The position numbers and the translations under genes are program-made. Shown piece by piece: positions 11,715 to 23,069 of a DNA stretch of 52,712 bases. The notes beneath the pieces were generated by a model. That model was not told the DNA's origin and ran no database searches. It was given only the letters and a program-made list of their open reading frames with translations. Positions within the stretch are counted from its first letter, which is position 1, and each line of letters starts with the position of its first letter. This DNA comes from Gnetum montanum (Eukaryota > Streptophyta > Gnetopsida > Gnetales > Gnetaceae), in contig MNCI01028891.1 in NCBI GenBank assembly GCA_015680685.1, positions 4,122 to 56,833 on the forward strand, given 5' to 3'.

Positions 11715-12960
11715 ATGGAGGAAACATCTTACATAAAGCCACCCATGTTCGATAGATTTGACTTTGTCTACTGGAAAGCTAGAATGAAAGGGTTCTTGAA
11801 ATCCATAGAATTTGAAGTGTGGAAGTCAATTCTTGAAGGCTATGCTCTGCCTATTAATAGCTCCACTGGCATCAACAAGCCTGACAACAAATGATCATAA
11901 GAGGAAAAGGATAAATTCATGTTTGGTTCAAAAGTAAAAAATTGTTTATATTGTGCATTGAATGAATCTAAATTTAATGGAGTAGCAAGATGTAAAATGG
12001 CCAAAGAAATTTGGCAAACTTTAAAAGCTACTTATGAGGAAACATCTATTGTTAAGTAGTTAAAATTATTAGTTTTACAAAGTGAGTACAATAAAATCAA
12101 AATGAAAGAAGGTGAGAAAATAAAGGATTATTTCTCTAGAGCTAATGATCTTGTTGTAGCTATTAGAGTAATAGGAAAGGATCGGCTTGAAAGTGATATT
12201 ATCATCAAAATAATCAAAACTCTACAACCAAGGTTTTGACCAAAGGTCATAGCTATGGAGGAAATAAGAAATTTCTCAACATTGAAATTTGAAGAGCTTC
12301 AATGTGCACTCATTGCTTATGAAATGAATCTCATAAGTGAAGGAGCGATCTAAGAAAGACCTATTTCTCTAAAGACTACCTCTAAGGAGTAGGAGTTAAA
12401 TGAGCATGATGAGGGGAGTGAAGATGAGATTGCCTTTCTCTCAAGAAAACTATAACAATTGCTTACAAGATGAAACAAGGGAGCATCTCATTAAAGACCT
12501 AATTTCTTCAAAGGTAGAGACAAAGGTAAAAACTTTTTAAATGCTTATAACTTAAATTTATGTTTTATATAATGTTGGGTTTGTGGAGGAAGAGGTTGTA
12601 TGGCCTTCAAATATCCTAGTGATCCAAATGATGGTAAGGTTTAGCTAATAAATAGATCCAATGATGAGGATCTAGAAAAGACCAGCTTTTATACAAGTTG
12701 GGATGATGGAGAGCAAATTGAAGAAGAAGCATGAAATTCTTCCAAAGACTCACATCTCATATGCATGATGCTTATAGATGAAAATTCCTCACATACAATT
12801 GAACAAGATGTTAAGTGTGACAAGAGGTATGGTAAATTTAAAGAAGAAATTTTTCTTTTGCGTCATTTGATTAGGAAGGTAAAGAAATTAGTACTTTGTA
12901 AGCTAGATGCTATTCATGCTAAGTAAAAGAAGAGATCTCAAACATAAAACCTAAGATTCA
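11715..12960 (+). pseudogene. Copia gag (UBN2-type), degenerate
   Basis: An ATG at 11715 opens a frame with PPMFDRFDFVYWKARMKGFL, the conserved start of plant copia gag. Family-like stretches follow: AKEIWQTLKATYE, QSEYNKIKMKEGEKIKDYF, and LKFEELQCALIAYE. A damaged zinc knuckle lies near 12570-12610 (CWVCGGRGCMAFKY), where the His and last Cys of CX2CX4HX4C are replaced. The tail is acidic and lysine-rich. TGA at about 11893, TAG at about 12057 and later stops break it. The protein would form the virus-like particle. No pol follows, so even when intact the element needed enzymes in trans. Confidence 0.82.
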
Positions 12961-14952
12961 ACAACTAACCTCTTTTAACAAGGATTGCAACAAGATTCAA
13001 GAAGAGGAGACTCTTGAAAATCATCCAAAGAATTTAGAGGAAGCAACATATGAAAATTCAAGCTCAAGCTCAAGCATAGTAAGGCTTGATAATGAGGATA
13101 ACACTTTATTTGTGTGTAAAAAGTTTGGTTTTAAGCAAACTCTTAACTATGAGTATCAAAATTAGATTAGTGCTTGGCCTTGTTAGAAAGGCTTTGTTAA
13201 GAAAATTGTGCAGGTACCAATAAGTGAGAATGAATAGAAGTGGAGTACTAAAAATAATACAAAAGGTAATCAAGTGTTCTATCATAAAGAACATGAACAA
13301 ATCAAGACATCACATACACAATCTAATGAGAGAGAACCTAAGTATGAAGAGGTACTTCATGATAGGGGACCTCACCTCAAACTCCATTAATCTTCTCTTC
13401 TCACTAGCAAGCAAGCTAAGTCAAGGTAAATTTCTATCTCTTTTCTTACTAGTGAATAAAAATTGTGGTTGAGAAGTCCAAAATTATTTATGTCTTGTCT
13501 AGATTAGAAAAAAGGTGGAATAAGTATCTCGAACATCTCTTACATTCATTCATGATATTGATATGATTGGTTTTGTAAAGATTTATAGTGTAGAACTTTT
13601 AATGATTTCTTATCATGCATTCATTATTACTTAATCTGAACTTCTTGTGATGATTTGATGATAAGCACATGTCCTTTGGAATATTTTTGCTATTTATGAG
13701 ATAAGATTGATCCTTGAAAATTTTGTGGATATTACAGTTTGGAAACATTAATCTTCACAATGGATCTTAATAGTGAATTATAGTTGTAATACTTTGATGA
13801 TTTACAAGTTGATCTTAAAGCTCTAGGAAAAGCTACACATGTGTAGGGGGAGCCTACTCATTATCCATCTTCATCTTGGAGGACATCAATGTAGGGGGAT
13901 TCTTTGGAGACTTGAGCCAAGAAATTATAAAATAGCAAGATATTCCAAAATGAGTAAGAAAAGGAATTTAAGAGGCATTTTTTTCTTTAAGTGGATGACT
14001 GTGTCTTGAATTTTTGCTCCTAATATCCTTTGATGAAGTTAAATATTAGCATGAGTTGTGTTTGAAAAATGGTTGTGTTGCTTTATACAAATGCCTATCT
14101 ATGATTGTTTCTCTCATAACTTCCCTATCCTTTTGTTGATATAAATGATTTTTGATTAAGGGATACAAGTCATAATGAGGCATTTAGATAGACTACTTGT
14201 TCTTATCTTACTTCTCTTTGGTCTTTGGCATCAAAGTTATGTGTTGTTGGTCTTTTTCTTGGATTACTTGAACATCTATGTTTTGGACTGATAAGAGCAA
14301 AAATTAATGTATCATTAGCCCATCTATTTGATATTATAGCATTAGCTAAAGTAATAAGTTCCTATATTTTTTATGAAAGTATGTAAATAGTGATATTATT
14401 CCTTAAAATAAGGTCATTCTATTTATGGGAAAGTGTCCATGATTTTGATTAAAACATCCTCAATTAGTTTGGGTTAAAATTTGGCATGATTGTTTTTACA
14501 ATATGAAGTTTTATTGCTATATTCTCCTTATCATAAAGATATGCCTTATTCTTTTGGAGATGCTTTACAAAGATGGAGAATATTAGAACATTAAGAGCTA
14601 CTAATGACTTATTGATTTAGAGGTAGGTTACTTGATCTTCAAAGTTTATATTTCACTTCAAGCTTTAACTTGGAATATCACTTGGAATGCTTGGATCAGT
14701 TCTTGATAAATTAGGGGTACTTCTTCATGGAACTTAGTGTTGGAAAATGTGTATTATTTAAATTAATTTTCTTGCTTTACTATACATTTTTGGGATTATG
14801 TCATGATGTTTTGTTATCTATTATTTTTTTATGATACCTCTTTAGAACCAAATTTGTGTCCTTTATCCTTTTCTCTATTGTTCAAAAAGGAGGAGAGTAG
14901 TATGGTATTATTTGTATGATTAATAATCCATTTTCTTAAGTTTTGAACATCA
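12961..14952 (+). other. Copia interior without pol
   Basis: About 2 kb between gag and the polypurine tract was read in three plus frames. No copia protease, integrase, RT or RNase H motif was found. The open stretch at 13224-13472 has no family resemblance. The sequence is T-rich and probably non-coding. A purine patch, aaaaaggaggagagtag, lies at 14883. Confidence 0.65.
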
Positions 14953-14968
14953 CCAAAAAGTGGAAGAT
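14953..14968 (+). other. Polypurine tract of the copia element
   Basis: The purine-rich stretch ccaaaaagtggaagat directly abuts the 3' LTR start (TGTGGA at 14969). Its position and composition match the plus-strand priming tract of plant copia elements, usually AAAAAGGGGGAGAT. Confidence 0.7.
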
Positions 14969-16231
14969 TGTGGACCTTTTGGCGTGTCAAAACGTTAAGT
15001 AAAATGGAGTCAATTTTGTGTGGTTATTGTGTTTGTAGGTCTATGTACATGAGAAACCAAGATGAGTTAAAGCCTACATAGATGACAAGAAATGAAGTAG
15101 TCTAGCACTAAGAGGAGAAGGTCACCCAAAAGGTCTTAAATAAACATGAAAGAATTATAAAGAACATGGACAAGGACCAAATACTATACAAGTAAAGTGG
15201 TCATCATCAAAGCATGTGGAAGATAATGGTTGTGGACAAGGATCGATGAATTCAAAGGATAAAGAAAGTTGAAGAAATTCATCTATGGAAAAAAATAGAT
15301 GTCTTGGTAGAATTGAAATGAACATAGGCAAAGATGTCTTCAAGAAATAGCAAGCGTATTTCCTTAGGTAAAGGCATCTTTACTAAAGAAAGACATCTTC
15401 ATAGAATGAAGGCCAAAATTAGAAAGATGTCTTCCATTAGACAAAGACGTCTTCCAAGAATAGAGATTTTAGAAAGATGTCTTTCCTAGACAAAGATGTC
15501 TTCCTAGAATTGAAGGAAAATACAAAAATATGTCTGAAGCTTGATGAAAACATCTTCCATGATCATTAGTTATTGTTGGCTAGCTGTTGCACAAGTTCCA
15601 AGATGGATTTAGAAACATGACAGCTATAAGAAGACATCATATGCATTGGAAAATGTGCAAGATTATGTGTAATTATTGTACAATCATTTTGTGAATCATT
15701 GTAATCTTTGTTGCTCTTCATTATATCATCATTTCTTCATTGTAAAGTGTGTTGTACCTAAATGTAGAAGGATCATCAAACTAAGTTATATCTATCCCTT
15801 GTAATTGTTCTCTCTTGTTTCCTTGCAGGGTTGATGTGCTTCTTACAGGAAGGCATCTTGCTTGAGATTGTTGGGATCTTGTGAGATTGAGTTCTTGGTG
15901 TTGTAGTACAACACTCTAGGGTAGAGCTCAAGGTTGTAAAGGTTGTAAAAGCATGGAAACCACATTCCAAGTCTAATGGAACCTTGCGTGGTTGAGTGGT
16001 TGGTGTTGCAGCATAGCACTTTGGAGTGGGGCTTGAAGATTGTATAGGATGTGAACACTTCAATCACATTTTGAGAGCAACAAAGTTTGGAGGTGTGCTA
16101 TCAATCTGCCTTGTAAGTGTGGACTACCCAAGTTGGGGAATAACATTAAATTCAATGTGTGTGCTTTTGTGTTACAAAGTTTTAATTTGGGGAACTTATT
16201 CATCCCTCCCCTCTAAGTTCAATGATCCACA
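14969..16231 (+). repeat. 3' LTR of the copia element
   Basis: This matches 10396-11659 over its full length. It keeps TGTGGACC at the start and GATCCACA at the end. It contains the same palindrome cluster (about 15299-15555), including one intact agacgtct at 15445-15452, and the same internal ~105-bp duplication. Confidence 0.87.
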
Positions 16232-16236
16232 CTTGC
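16232..16236. repeat. Right target-site duplication of the copia element
   Basis: cttgc follows the LTR end and pairs with gttgc at 10391-10395, with one mismatch. Confidence 0.75.
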
Positions 16237-17060
16237 ATCCTTCTTTCTAGAGGTCCTTCATGGGATTTTTGTGTTGTTTATCATATTACCTAAATGGCTA
16301 CTTATACATAGCTTGATCATACCCCTCCCAGTTTACCTTAGCTTGATGGAATAGATTACAAAATTTGATGTCACCTTACCTTTGGAATTTCAACTACATA
16401 ATGGTTTGCTGTCTTTGATGAGATTGTTCAAATTTCCTTTTCAACTTATATTTCATCAGATCCAAATCTTTGATAGGTTGACCATTTCATATTTCATAAT
16501 CCTAGGACTCCTTTTCCCATCATGTAGAAGTCATACCTTCTAATTTGAATTGAACAATAGGTACCCTCAAGTTATTTGGTACCTATTCCAACAAAAATGC
16601 TTCTCAAGTGTCTTCGGCTAGCTTGCAAAAGAATTTGTGCGATTTATGTCATTGAAAGTGTTTAGCTCTACATATGAAAGTATTGAAGCATTTTTGCATG
16701 CTCTAGAAAGCCTTGCCTCATCTTCATTTTCAAGCTTTCTTGAAGAAGTATTGAACACCACCAGATCCCTTGGAGTTATTATTTGGCGAATAGGATTTCC
16801 TCCCATTGGAATCCTTGGCTGATGGTTTCCTACACTCCCATAGCCTAATTGATCTTCCTCTTCATGTACTTCATCTCCACCTAGTTGTGATACTTCTTCA
16901 TCTAAACATACATGCCATTCACCTTCATGTGTTAGAAAATGGCTAGGACTAGCTTGTTTGTCCACCTTCATGCTAATTTCATCCAATCAAGAAACCATCA
17001 TTTGGAAGGCTGAATTCATACTCTCCATGTCATGATTTAGATGTTTCTTCTGAGATGTCA
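16237..17060 (-). pseudogene. Chromovirus-like gypsy gag, degenerate
   Basis: A start at about 17060 (MTSQKKHLNHDMESM) lies about 50 bp downstream of a primer binding site, and the frame runs to the copia insertion. The N-terminal 120 residues are acidic (16618-16986, open). Then come LRVPIVQFKLEG, a W-E block, NGQPIKDLDLMKYKLKRKF and LKFQR, with the spacing of the chromovirus gag pattern A.KL.G.A..WW, K..I..W..MK..LK.K and L..LRQ. Single TGA and several TAG stops are present. The gag shell protein would be its product. The copia element cuts off the C-terminal end. The downstream pol (9030-5479) is Athila-like rather than chromoviral, which is unexpected for one element. Confidence 0.6.
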
Positions 17061-17110
17061 TTTGAAATTGACAAAATCCTCAACTAAAATCCAAGCAACA
17101 ATAAAACTAG

Positions 17111-17122
17111 GCTTTAATACCA
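17111..17122 (-). other. Primer binding site, minus strand, tRNA-Met type
   Basis: Read on the minus strand this is TGGTATTAAAGC, ten of twelve matches to TGGTATCAGAGC with two transitions. It lies between a gag start (about 17060) and LTR-like DNA (17123 onward). A tRNA-Asp site, usual for Athila, fits less well. Confidence 0.55.
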
Positions 17123-18285
17123 ATAACGCTGGAGCAGGTTCACTTCACAATTAAATCACATTTAATGCACTAAATCTAGATATTATGCAAAGACAAATTT
17201 ATTTCCTAGAAAACAAGAAAAGCTAGCTATCTTTATTTAAACTATTCAAAGGTTACAATGAGGTTCACATAACCCACAAGCATTCAAAAACCTAGCACAC
17301 TCAAACAATATTGCAGATCATGAGGATTTACAATCATATAATGATTGTTCTTAACGTAAGACATAATCAAGAGAAATCTTTTCCATAACTTAGGACTTAG
17401 ATCTCAACTCACAAGGGAGATACAAGAGAATCGAACACATAGATCAACACACCACAAGTTGATTTTGGAGCTCTAATTAGCTATTTTAGTCATCTAATGT
17501 GCTCATTCAATCTCTATTATCCAATTCTCCTTGCATACAAACTCTCCTTCTTCTTCATGGATGAGGGCATAGATAATTATAGAGATTCAAAACCCTAGGA
17601 AGATTTCTATTTGTCTCCTTAGATGTTTCCCATATGGATCTAGAGTCTTTTGGATATTTTTCAATTGAAACACCACATCAAAGCTTTTCTTCTTCACTGA
17701 CATAGACATCTCTTATTTCATGTGGACATCTCCTATGAGAGCTTTGTTCTTAGGAGAGACGTCTACTATTTTTGAAAGATGTCTTCTTTGGACTACAGAC
17801 ATCTTCACTTCAAAGGAGATGTCTTTGGAAAGGCTTCTATCTTTCATTGGATACATCTTTTGTGAAAGCTTTGCTCTTAGGAGAGACACCTACTATTTTT
17901 GGAAGACATCTTCTATGGACTAGAGACATTTTCACTTTAGGAAAGACATCTATAGAAAGATGTCTTTCTAATTGCAAAGATGTCTATCTTGAAGGTGCCA
18001 AAAATAAAAATGCTTATTTTGGTGCTAGGAGCCTTCAAATGTCTTCTAGAAAGTTCCCATAGATCCTTGAACCTCATAAACTCATCAAAATAAGCCAAAA
18101 ACACCTTCAAACATGCCAAAGCATCCAAAAATCTTCATCATAAAAATTCAACACAAAAACACACAAAAGAATTGGACACATGTGTCTAGGTCTTCTCTAA
18201 GTGCAAAACTTGCAAAAATAACTTGTAGGAAAACCACAAGGAAATTGGAGGAGGTATTCCTACATCACATGAGAAAGTGGATTTC
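17123..18285 (-). repeat. Candidate 5' LTR of the minus-strand gypsy relic
   Basis: Non-coding DNA lies between the primer site and the abrupt end of a different element's RNase H at about 18290. On the minus strand it could begin TGATGTAGGAATACC near 18270 and end near 17123. No second copy was found in the window, so LTR status rests on position. It contains a 127-bp tandem duplication with several GACGTC-like palindromes. Confidence 0.4.
17725..17985. repeat. 127-bp tandem duplication with GACGTC-type motifs
   Basis: gctttgttcttaggagaga at 17741 recurs as gctttgctcttaggagaga at 17868, an offset of 127 bp. The following text also repeats (ctactattttt, aagayrtcttct, ggact, cattttcactt or catcttcactt). 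About eight AGAYRTCT palindromes are present, one intact as agacgtct at 17757-17764. Confidence 0.75.
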
Positions 18286-18289
18286 ACTA

Positions 18290-19500
18290 TGGTCTGTGTG
18301 CATGAAAAACTTATATTCAAGCACATAGTGCTTGAATTTCTCCAAGACATACACCACTACCATCAATTCTTTCTCTATTGTGGTGTAGTTTAGTTGTGCA
18401 TCCACAATGCTTTAGTTTGCATAGTGGATGTAGTAAGAATGTTTCTAATCATCCAACTACATGAGCATAACTTCCAAAGCATAATTTGATGCATTTGTTA
18501 TGATGTGAAATGGCCTGGACCAGTTGGGTACTTGTAGGATTGGAGTTTCCACAAGTTTCTATTTGAATTGGTGGAATGCATTCTCACATTCCTTAGTGCA
18601 GATGAATGGAGCATCCTTCTTTGTAAGATCTACCAATTATTTGGTGATCTTAGAGAAATTCTCTATGAAGTGCCAATAGTAGCCAGTGTGATCAAGGAAT
18701 GACTAGACATCTTTAATAGTTTGTGATTGATGGGTAATTCCTTGGATGATATTTATTTTTTTAGGTTCATCTCAATCCCTACTTGCAATATTCTATGTCC
18801 TACGATAATGCTATTCTAGAATATTAAATGGCTCTTTTGCCAATTGAGATGAAAGTTGGTCTCCACACACCTTTTCAATATTTGCTCAAGGTAGTCCAAG
18901 GCTTGCTCCAATGTAGCACCATAGGTGGAGGAGTCATCCATGAAGACTTCCACCCCACTACCAATATGCTATTGAAAGATGTTTAGGACAAGGCGTTGGA
19001 AGGTTGTAGGGGCATTGCATAGAGCAAATGACATCTTTTTGTATGTAAAAGTCCCTTAGGAACTTGTGAATGTGGTTTTGGCCTAATCTTTATGTGTAAT
19101 TTGGATTTGGTTATAGCCACTATAACCATACAGAAAGCTATAATAGCAATCCCCAGAGATGCTTTCCAACATCTAATTGACAAATGCAAATGGAAAATTA
19201 TCTTTGTATGTCACCATGTTCAATAGCCTAAAGTTAATACAAACCCTCCACTTGTCATCTTTCTTTGGTATTATGACAACTAGGCTAACCCACTTGCTAT
19301 TTGCAATGGGATAGATGAACCCTACCTTAAGGAGTTATTCAATTTTCTCTTTGATGATCTACTTGAGTTTGGGATTCCACTACCATTGTAGCTACCTATT
19401 TGGCTTTATGGAAGGATCTGTATAGATGCGGTGCTGGCATATCCTAGGATCCATCCTAGTGAGTCTAGAATATGACCAAGAAAAGACTATTGGCCACTTG
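18290..19500 (-). pseudogene. Gypsy RT and RNase H, degenerate and truncated
   Basis: On the minus strand the frame runs through YPIANSKWVSLVVIIPKKD (about 19300) and FLYGYSGYNQ (about 19130), where the first catalytic Asp is replaced by Tyr. It continues through ALCNAPTTFQRLV (about 19000), an intact FMDD (18933-18944) and ETNFHLNW. The RNase H shows ITNAS (Asp to Asn), EKELM, and finally HTDHSEIHFLM, where similarity ends at about 18290. TAG, TAA and frame changes interrupt it. It resembles the pol at 7143-8110 closely, for example in the L.KFKYYVLG block. The abrupt end points to interruption by the neighbouring element or to deletion. Confidence 0.85.
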
Positions 19501-19989
19501 TTGACCATCTTCAAAAACTTATCTTTTTATTTAGAAGAAAGATTGGTATTGATTATCACTAGCTTTCCATTTTTCAAAAAAGTATATTTCATGCTAGTAG
19601 GTAGAGTTTTCAACTATAGGGACTCCTATTTAAAACTTTCAAGGATTTCCAACTCTTCCCAATTGATGTTATCAAGTTTATCATTAGAGACTAGATAATG
19701 AGCTTACTCCAATTCATCCATACATTCAACATAGGCACTTGTCAAACTCTCAATTGGTTCCATGTAGATTGTTGAGCTGTTATCAAGATTAGGTATCAGT
19801 CATTAGGTATCCTCCTGTGTTATGGCTACTGCGTACAAGAAACTTTGAATTTCAGATATATTTTCACATTTTTTTCATTTGTGATGGATGTACTTTTTAT
19901 GGAACATAGTTTCTACATGAAGTTGCACCTTGTATCACTGTACATAATGCATGAAACTCTCTTCTTCTCTATCTTTCTAAATGCATTCT

Positions 19990-20330
19990 CCTTGGAAATA
20001 TCCAAGGATAGGTCTCTAATTTCCAACCATGCATCAATAATGCTCAACTAAGGTCTTCTCATGATTATTAGAAAGTCCCACTTGCAATTAATAGGATAGG
20101 AGCAGCCATAGATGATGGTCATAATGTCCTCCACTAGTTCCAAAGGAATAGTGATCGATATGTTTACCATCTCAAGATGAATGTTGTTCTTCTTGAGTGG
20201 AGGTAGGTTCTAGGCTTTAAACATCTCATGAGAAATCAGATTTACATCAAAAATTGAATCCATAAGAGCTTTGCAAGGTTCTTTCTCAATAATTTGCAAA
20301 TAAATAAGGGAACTCCCAAAATTAGATTTG
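19990..20330 (-). pseudogene. Gypsy aspartic protease, degenerate
   Basis: ALMDSIFDVNLIS (about 20240-20265) stands where the family has LLDTGAS.NLI; the catalytic Asp is kept but the Thr-Gly is lost. Downstream are NLPPLKKN, VEDIM and a LIIMRRP block where LILGRPFL is expected. It connects the gag tail to the RT of the same relic. Confidence 0.6.
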
Positions 20331-20469
20331 TTCCTGGAAAGGTGATCAATCTTAATCCAGTTAGTTACCGCATGGGTCAATATGATGATATGCACTTTGA
20401 GAGGTGTTTGGTTTGAAGGGGACTTAAATGATGTAGATGTAGAGGATGAATAAGAAGAAGGGCTATCAA

Positions 20470-21430
20470 CCATGTATGTTTGGAAGAATTGTCTTTTTTA
20501 AGGTTTTTTGTCTAAACCACTTAGCTGAGGAGCCATCTCTAAGTTAATAGCCCTTGTGGGATTACGTTGATGCACCTGGGCTTGAATTTCACCCTACATT
20601 GATGGAGTAGGTGGTAATTGAGTTGAGGGAAAAGGGACATGTGGAAAAGTATGAGGAGTGTAATGAGGAAATGGGGATTCCCCTCTTGGAGATTAGGATT
20701 TGTAGTACTTAAGAGGGTAGTAGAGATGCTAGAATGACGCATGATTGGAAGAGTCACAAATAGAAATGGGTTACTAAACATAGTACCCATATGGACTAGG
20801 TTTTCAGTAAGGGTACTACTACCTTGGTAATGGCATCTCCTATAATTGTGGATGTTGCCACTAATGGTACTCCTCATAAGCTTGTGGTGGAGCTCCACTT
20901 CAATGATAGGTTTGTTGTTGGTGGTGGAACTTCCTATGGTTTCCTTAAGGAAAAGGAAATCTTCTAGGTGTTTACCTTCTTACTAATCTATGATTTAGAG
21001 CATACATCCCAAAATCTTACAAGTGTGACATAATGGGACAAAATTCATTATGATGTTCATATTGGTAGATGTCACATCCACCATCATCATCTGTTTTAAA
21101 CTCCACAACCTCCTCTATTATAGTAGTCTTGTCCATACCCCTTGGGTGGGCATGTTTAGCTTCCTTCTTTCTCTTGCAATCATGATCACTACTTTCCTGT
21201 ATGGATTCCTCTTCTATTTTCAAAGTGATTTGGAAATTTTCATAAGAAGAGTCCTACATTTTTTTTACCTTGGTTAAAATTTGAGAAATAGACTTCTAAA
21301 TCAGCAAGGTCTTTCATTACACCACCTCATCAGGTGATGCCTCTTCCTCATTTGCATCGAACTGGACCTCCTTTTTCTGATGGAAGGATCCTAGTTGTAC
21401 TCATTTTCACTTTCCATTTTTCTCAACTCT
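20470..21430 (-). pseudogene. Gag C-terminal region, degenerate
   Basis: Minus-strand frames (20539-20898 and 21017-21223) hold low-complexity Pro, Tyr, Gln and Ser-rich stretches. The DNA at 21050-21130 (gttcatattggtagatgtcacatcc) has a clear counterpart at 26425-26450 in the third relic. No zinc knuckle could be recognised. Confidence 0.5.
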
Positions 21431-22915
21431 TCTTTTTCTTTTGAAACCTACTCTACAAGCCTTTGAGTCTGATGGAATTTAAGTTCTAAAAGTCTCCCTT
21501 ATGCATAGATCCTAAGAGTTCTCTGTGTCTTTGTGTGGAGCCCATCTATGATATGGTAGAGTTGTTTCCTTTGAGAATAATCATGTCCAAGACATCGATA
21601 CAAGAGAGAATAGTACCTGCCCATGGCTACATCTAAGGGTTCATGTATTCCTTTTTCCAACCTTGGGTCTACTTTATCAAATTGGACACTCGCAAGTACA
21701 TTTTATACTTGTTGTTAAAGAGTGTAAGCATTTTACTCCATCAACGGATTGATTCTGGCTCCAAAGACTGGTACCAACTTTTAGCTTTCTTGATTAGTGT
21801 TCTTGTGAACAACTTTAACTTTTTCCATTTGCTTTTGATGTTTTGTAATGCATACAAATCATGAAAGACTTGAAGATGATTTTATGGATTTTAATTGTAT
21901 CCCCCTTCGAACTTGAAAATACTGTTCATATCCAACTACTTGATTTTGCTATCTTTCACATGCCTTGTTAGAATTCTCACTACCTCAACGATGTTTAGCA
22001 TATTACTTATTGCAAGAAAAGTCTCATCATGGTCACAGCCCTTGTGATGGCCATGATGCCGATGATGTACTCTACTTTTTCTTCTTTCGTGATGGTGGAC
22101 CTCCCTTGATTACCCATGCCCCTAGTCTTGACTCATCTAGCTAGCCCTACAATTAGCTATATCCCACTGGTTACCTCCATAATGGCAATGTTCTTTGTTG
22201 CTTTGGTTAAAGCTAGAGAAAGAAGAAGAGGATGATCTAGATGAAGAGGAAGGAGGATTGGCATCACCATGATCCTATCAACTCCTCTTCTATGATCATG
22301 ACTAGGATCATCATTGTGATGCTTGTCCTCATTCTTGTCATGACTCTGACATTTGGATTCCCCATGATCATGGGACTCATTCTTGCCTAAACCATGATTT
22401 TTTATAGTGGACTAGAAGTTTTGGTTCAAGCCCCCTTCATTGAAACCAAGGGAAGGATAGTCAGTAAATTGAAAATCCCTAAAAAAGGAATCCTCACTAT
22501 CTTTTTGGCCTGGCAGGAATAAGGGGTTATCAAACTATTTCTCCTTTAAAACTTCATAATGAGGCTTCTATTGCCTATCCTTTTTCCATTATGCCTCGTT
22601 GGGATGATAATCATGAGAGTCATGGTCTTGCACAATGTATTCCTCATGGAGCCCTTGGATGCCCAACCTCATGAGAGTTTGGGGCAGCATCGTAGGAACT
22701 AATCGATTGGGTGACAATAAAATGTTGTCCTCCATGTTCCTCCACTGCATATGTTCATCCTAATGTATGATGAAGGTGAAGTTTGACACATACTCATTGG
22801 GATGAGGATAGAATTCTTTGTATTATTGGGGCACTAACTTCTTTGACCCATCGTGCCTTTAATTGGAAGTGTGCTTGAACCCTGATAGAGAATCATTCCT
22901 ATGAGAAGAAGAAAT
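21431..22915 (-). pseudogene. Athila-like gypsy gag, degenerate
   Basis: The gag core is at 21640-21930 on the minus strand: FKFEGGYN, NPQNHLQVFHDLYALQNIK, KLKLFTRTL and KSWYQSLEPESI. This is the retrotransposon gag domain pattern, with a P.HL..F start, KLFP.TL..KA, and WY.SL. The N-terminal third is Ser, Arg and His-rich (about 22050-22300) and begins near 22910 with an SSSHR motif shared with the gag at 45215-46305. Stops are mostly TAG. The product would be the particle shell. Downstream come the gag tail and protease. Confidence 0.78.
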
Positions 22916-23055
22916 TTTAGATTGAAAGAAAATACTAGTTTGCTTTTAGAATTATTATTATTATTTTAAATGATTACAACTTAAAGGTTTGTTACAATTA
23001 TTTTGAATAATTTTTACTAAGTTCTAGATAGTGCACATAGCTAACTAAAGTTCTT

Positions 23056-23068
23056 GACAATGACGCCA
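23056..23068 (-). other. Primer binding site, tRNA-Asp type
   Basis: On the minus strand this is TGGCGTCATTGTC, differing from TGGCGCCGTTGCC only by C-to-T or G-to-A changes. That site is usual for Athila and Tat elements. The LTR end (…CATCA) lies one base before it. Confidence 0.7.
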
Positions 23069-23069
23069 A

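Larger units (their letters stand above)
10396..16231 (+). mobile_element. Non-autonomous Ty1/copia element with gag only (TR-GAG-like), 5.84 kb
   Basis: Two LTRs of 1264 and 1263 bp flank a 3.3-kb interior. The LTRs begin TGTGGA (TATGGG in the left copy) and end TCCACA, a perfect terminal inverted repeat in the right copy. A tRNA-Met-initiator primer site follows the left LTR, a purine-rich tract precedes the right one, and a 5-bp target duplication flanks the whole. The interior has one decayed copia gag, then about 2 kb with no protease, integrase, RT or RNase H that I can find. This is the architecture named TR-GAG (terminal repeats plus gag). The LTRs differ at roughly one position in seven over the first 200 bp, so the insertion is old. 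Confidence 0.85.

Noticed and set aside
13106-13472. Open frames on both strands in the copia interior
   Set aside because: Short, lysine- or phenylalanine-rich, with no family motif. Consistent with chance in AT-rich DNA.
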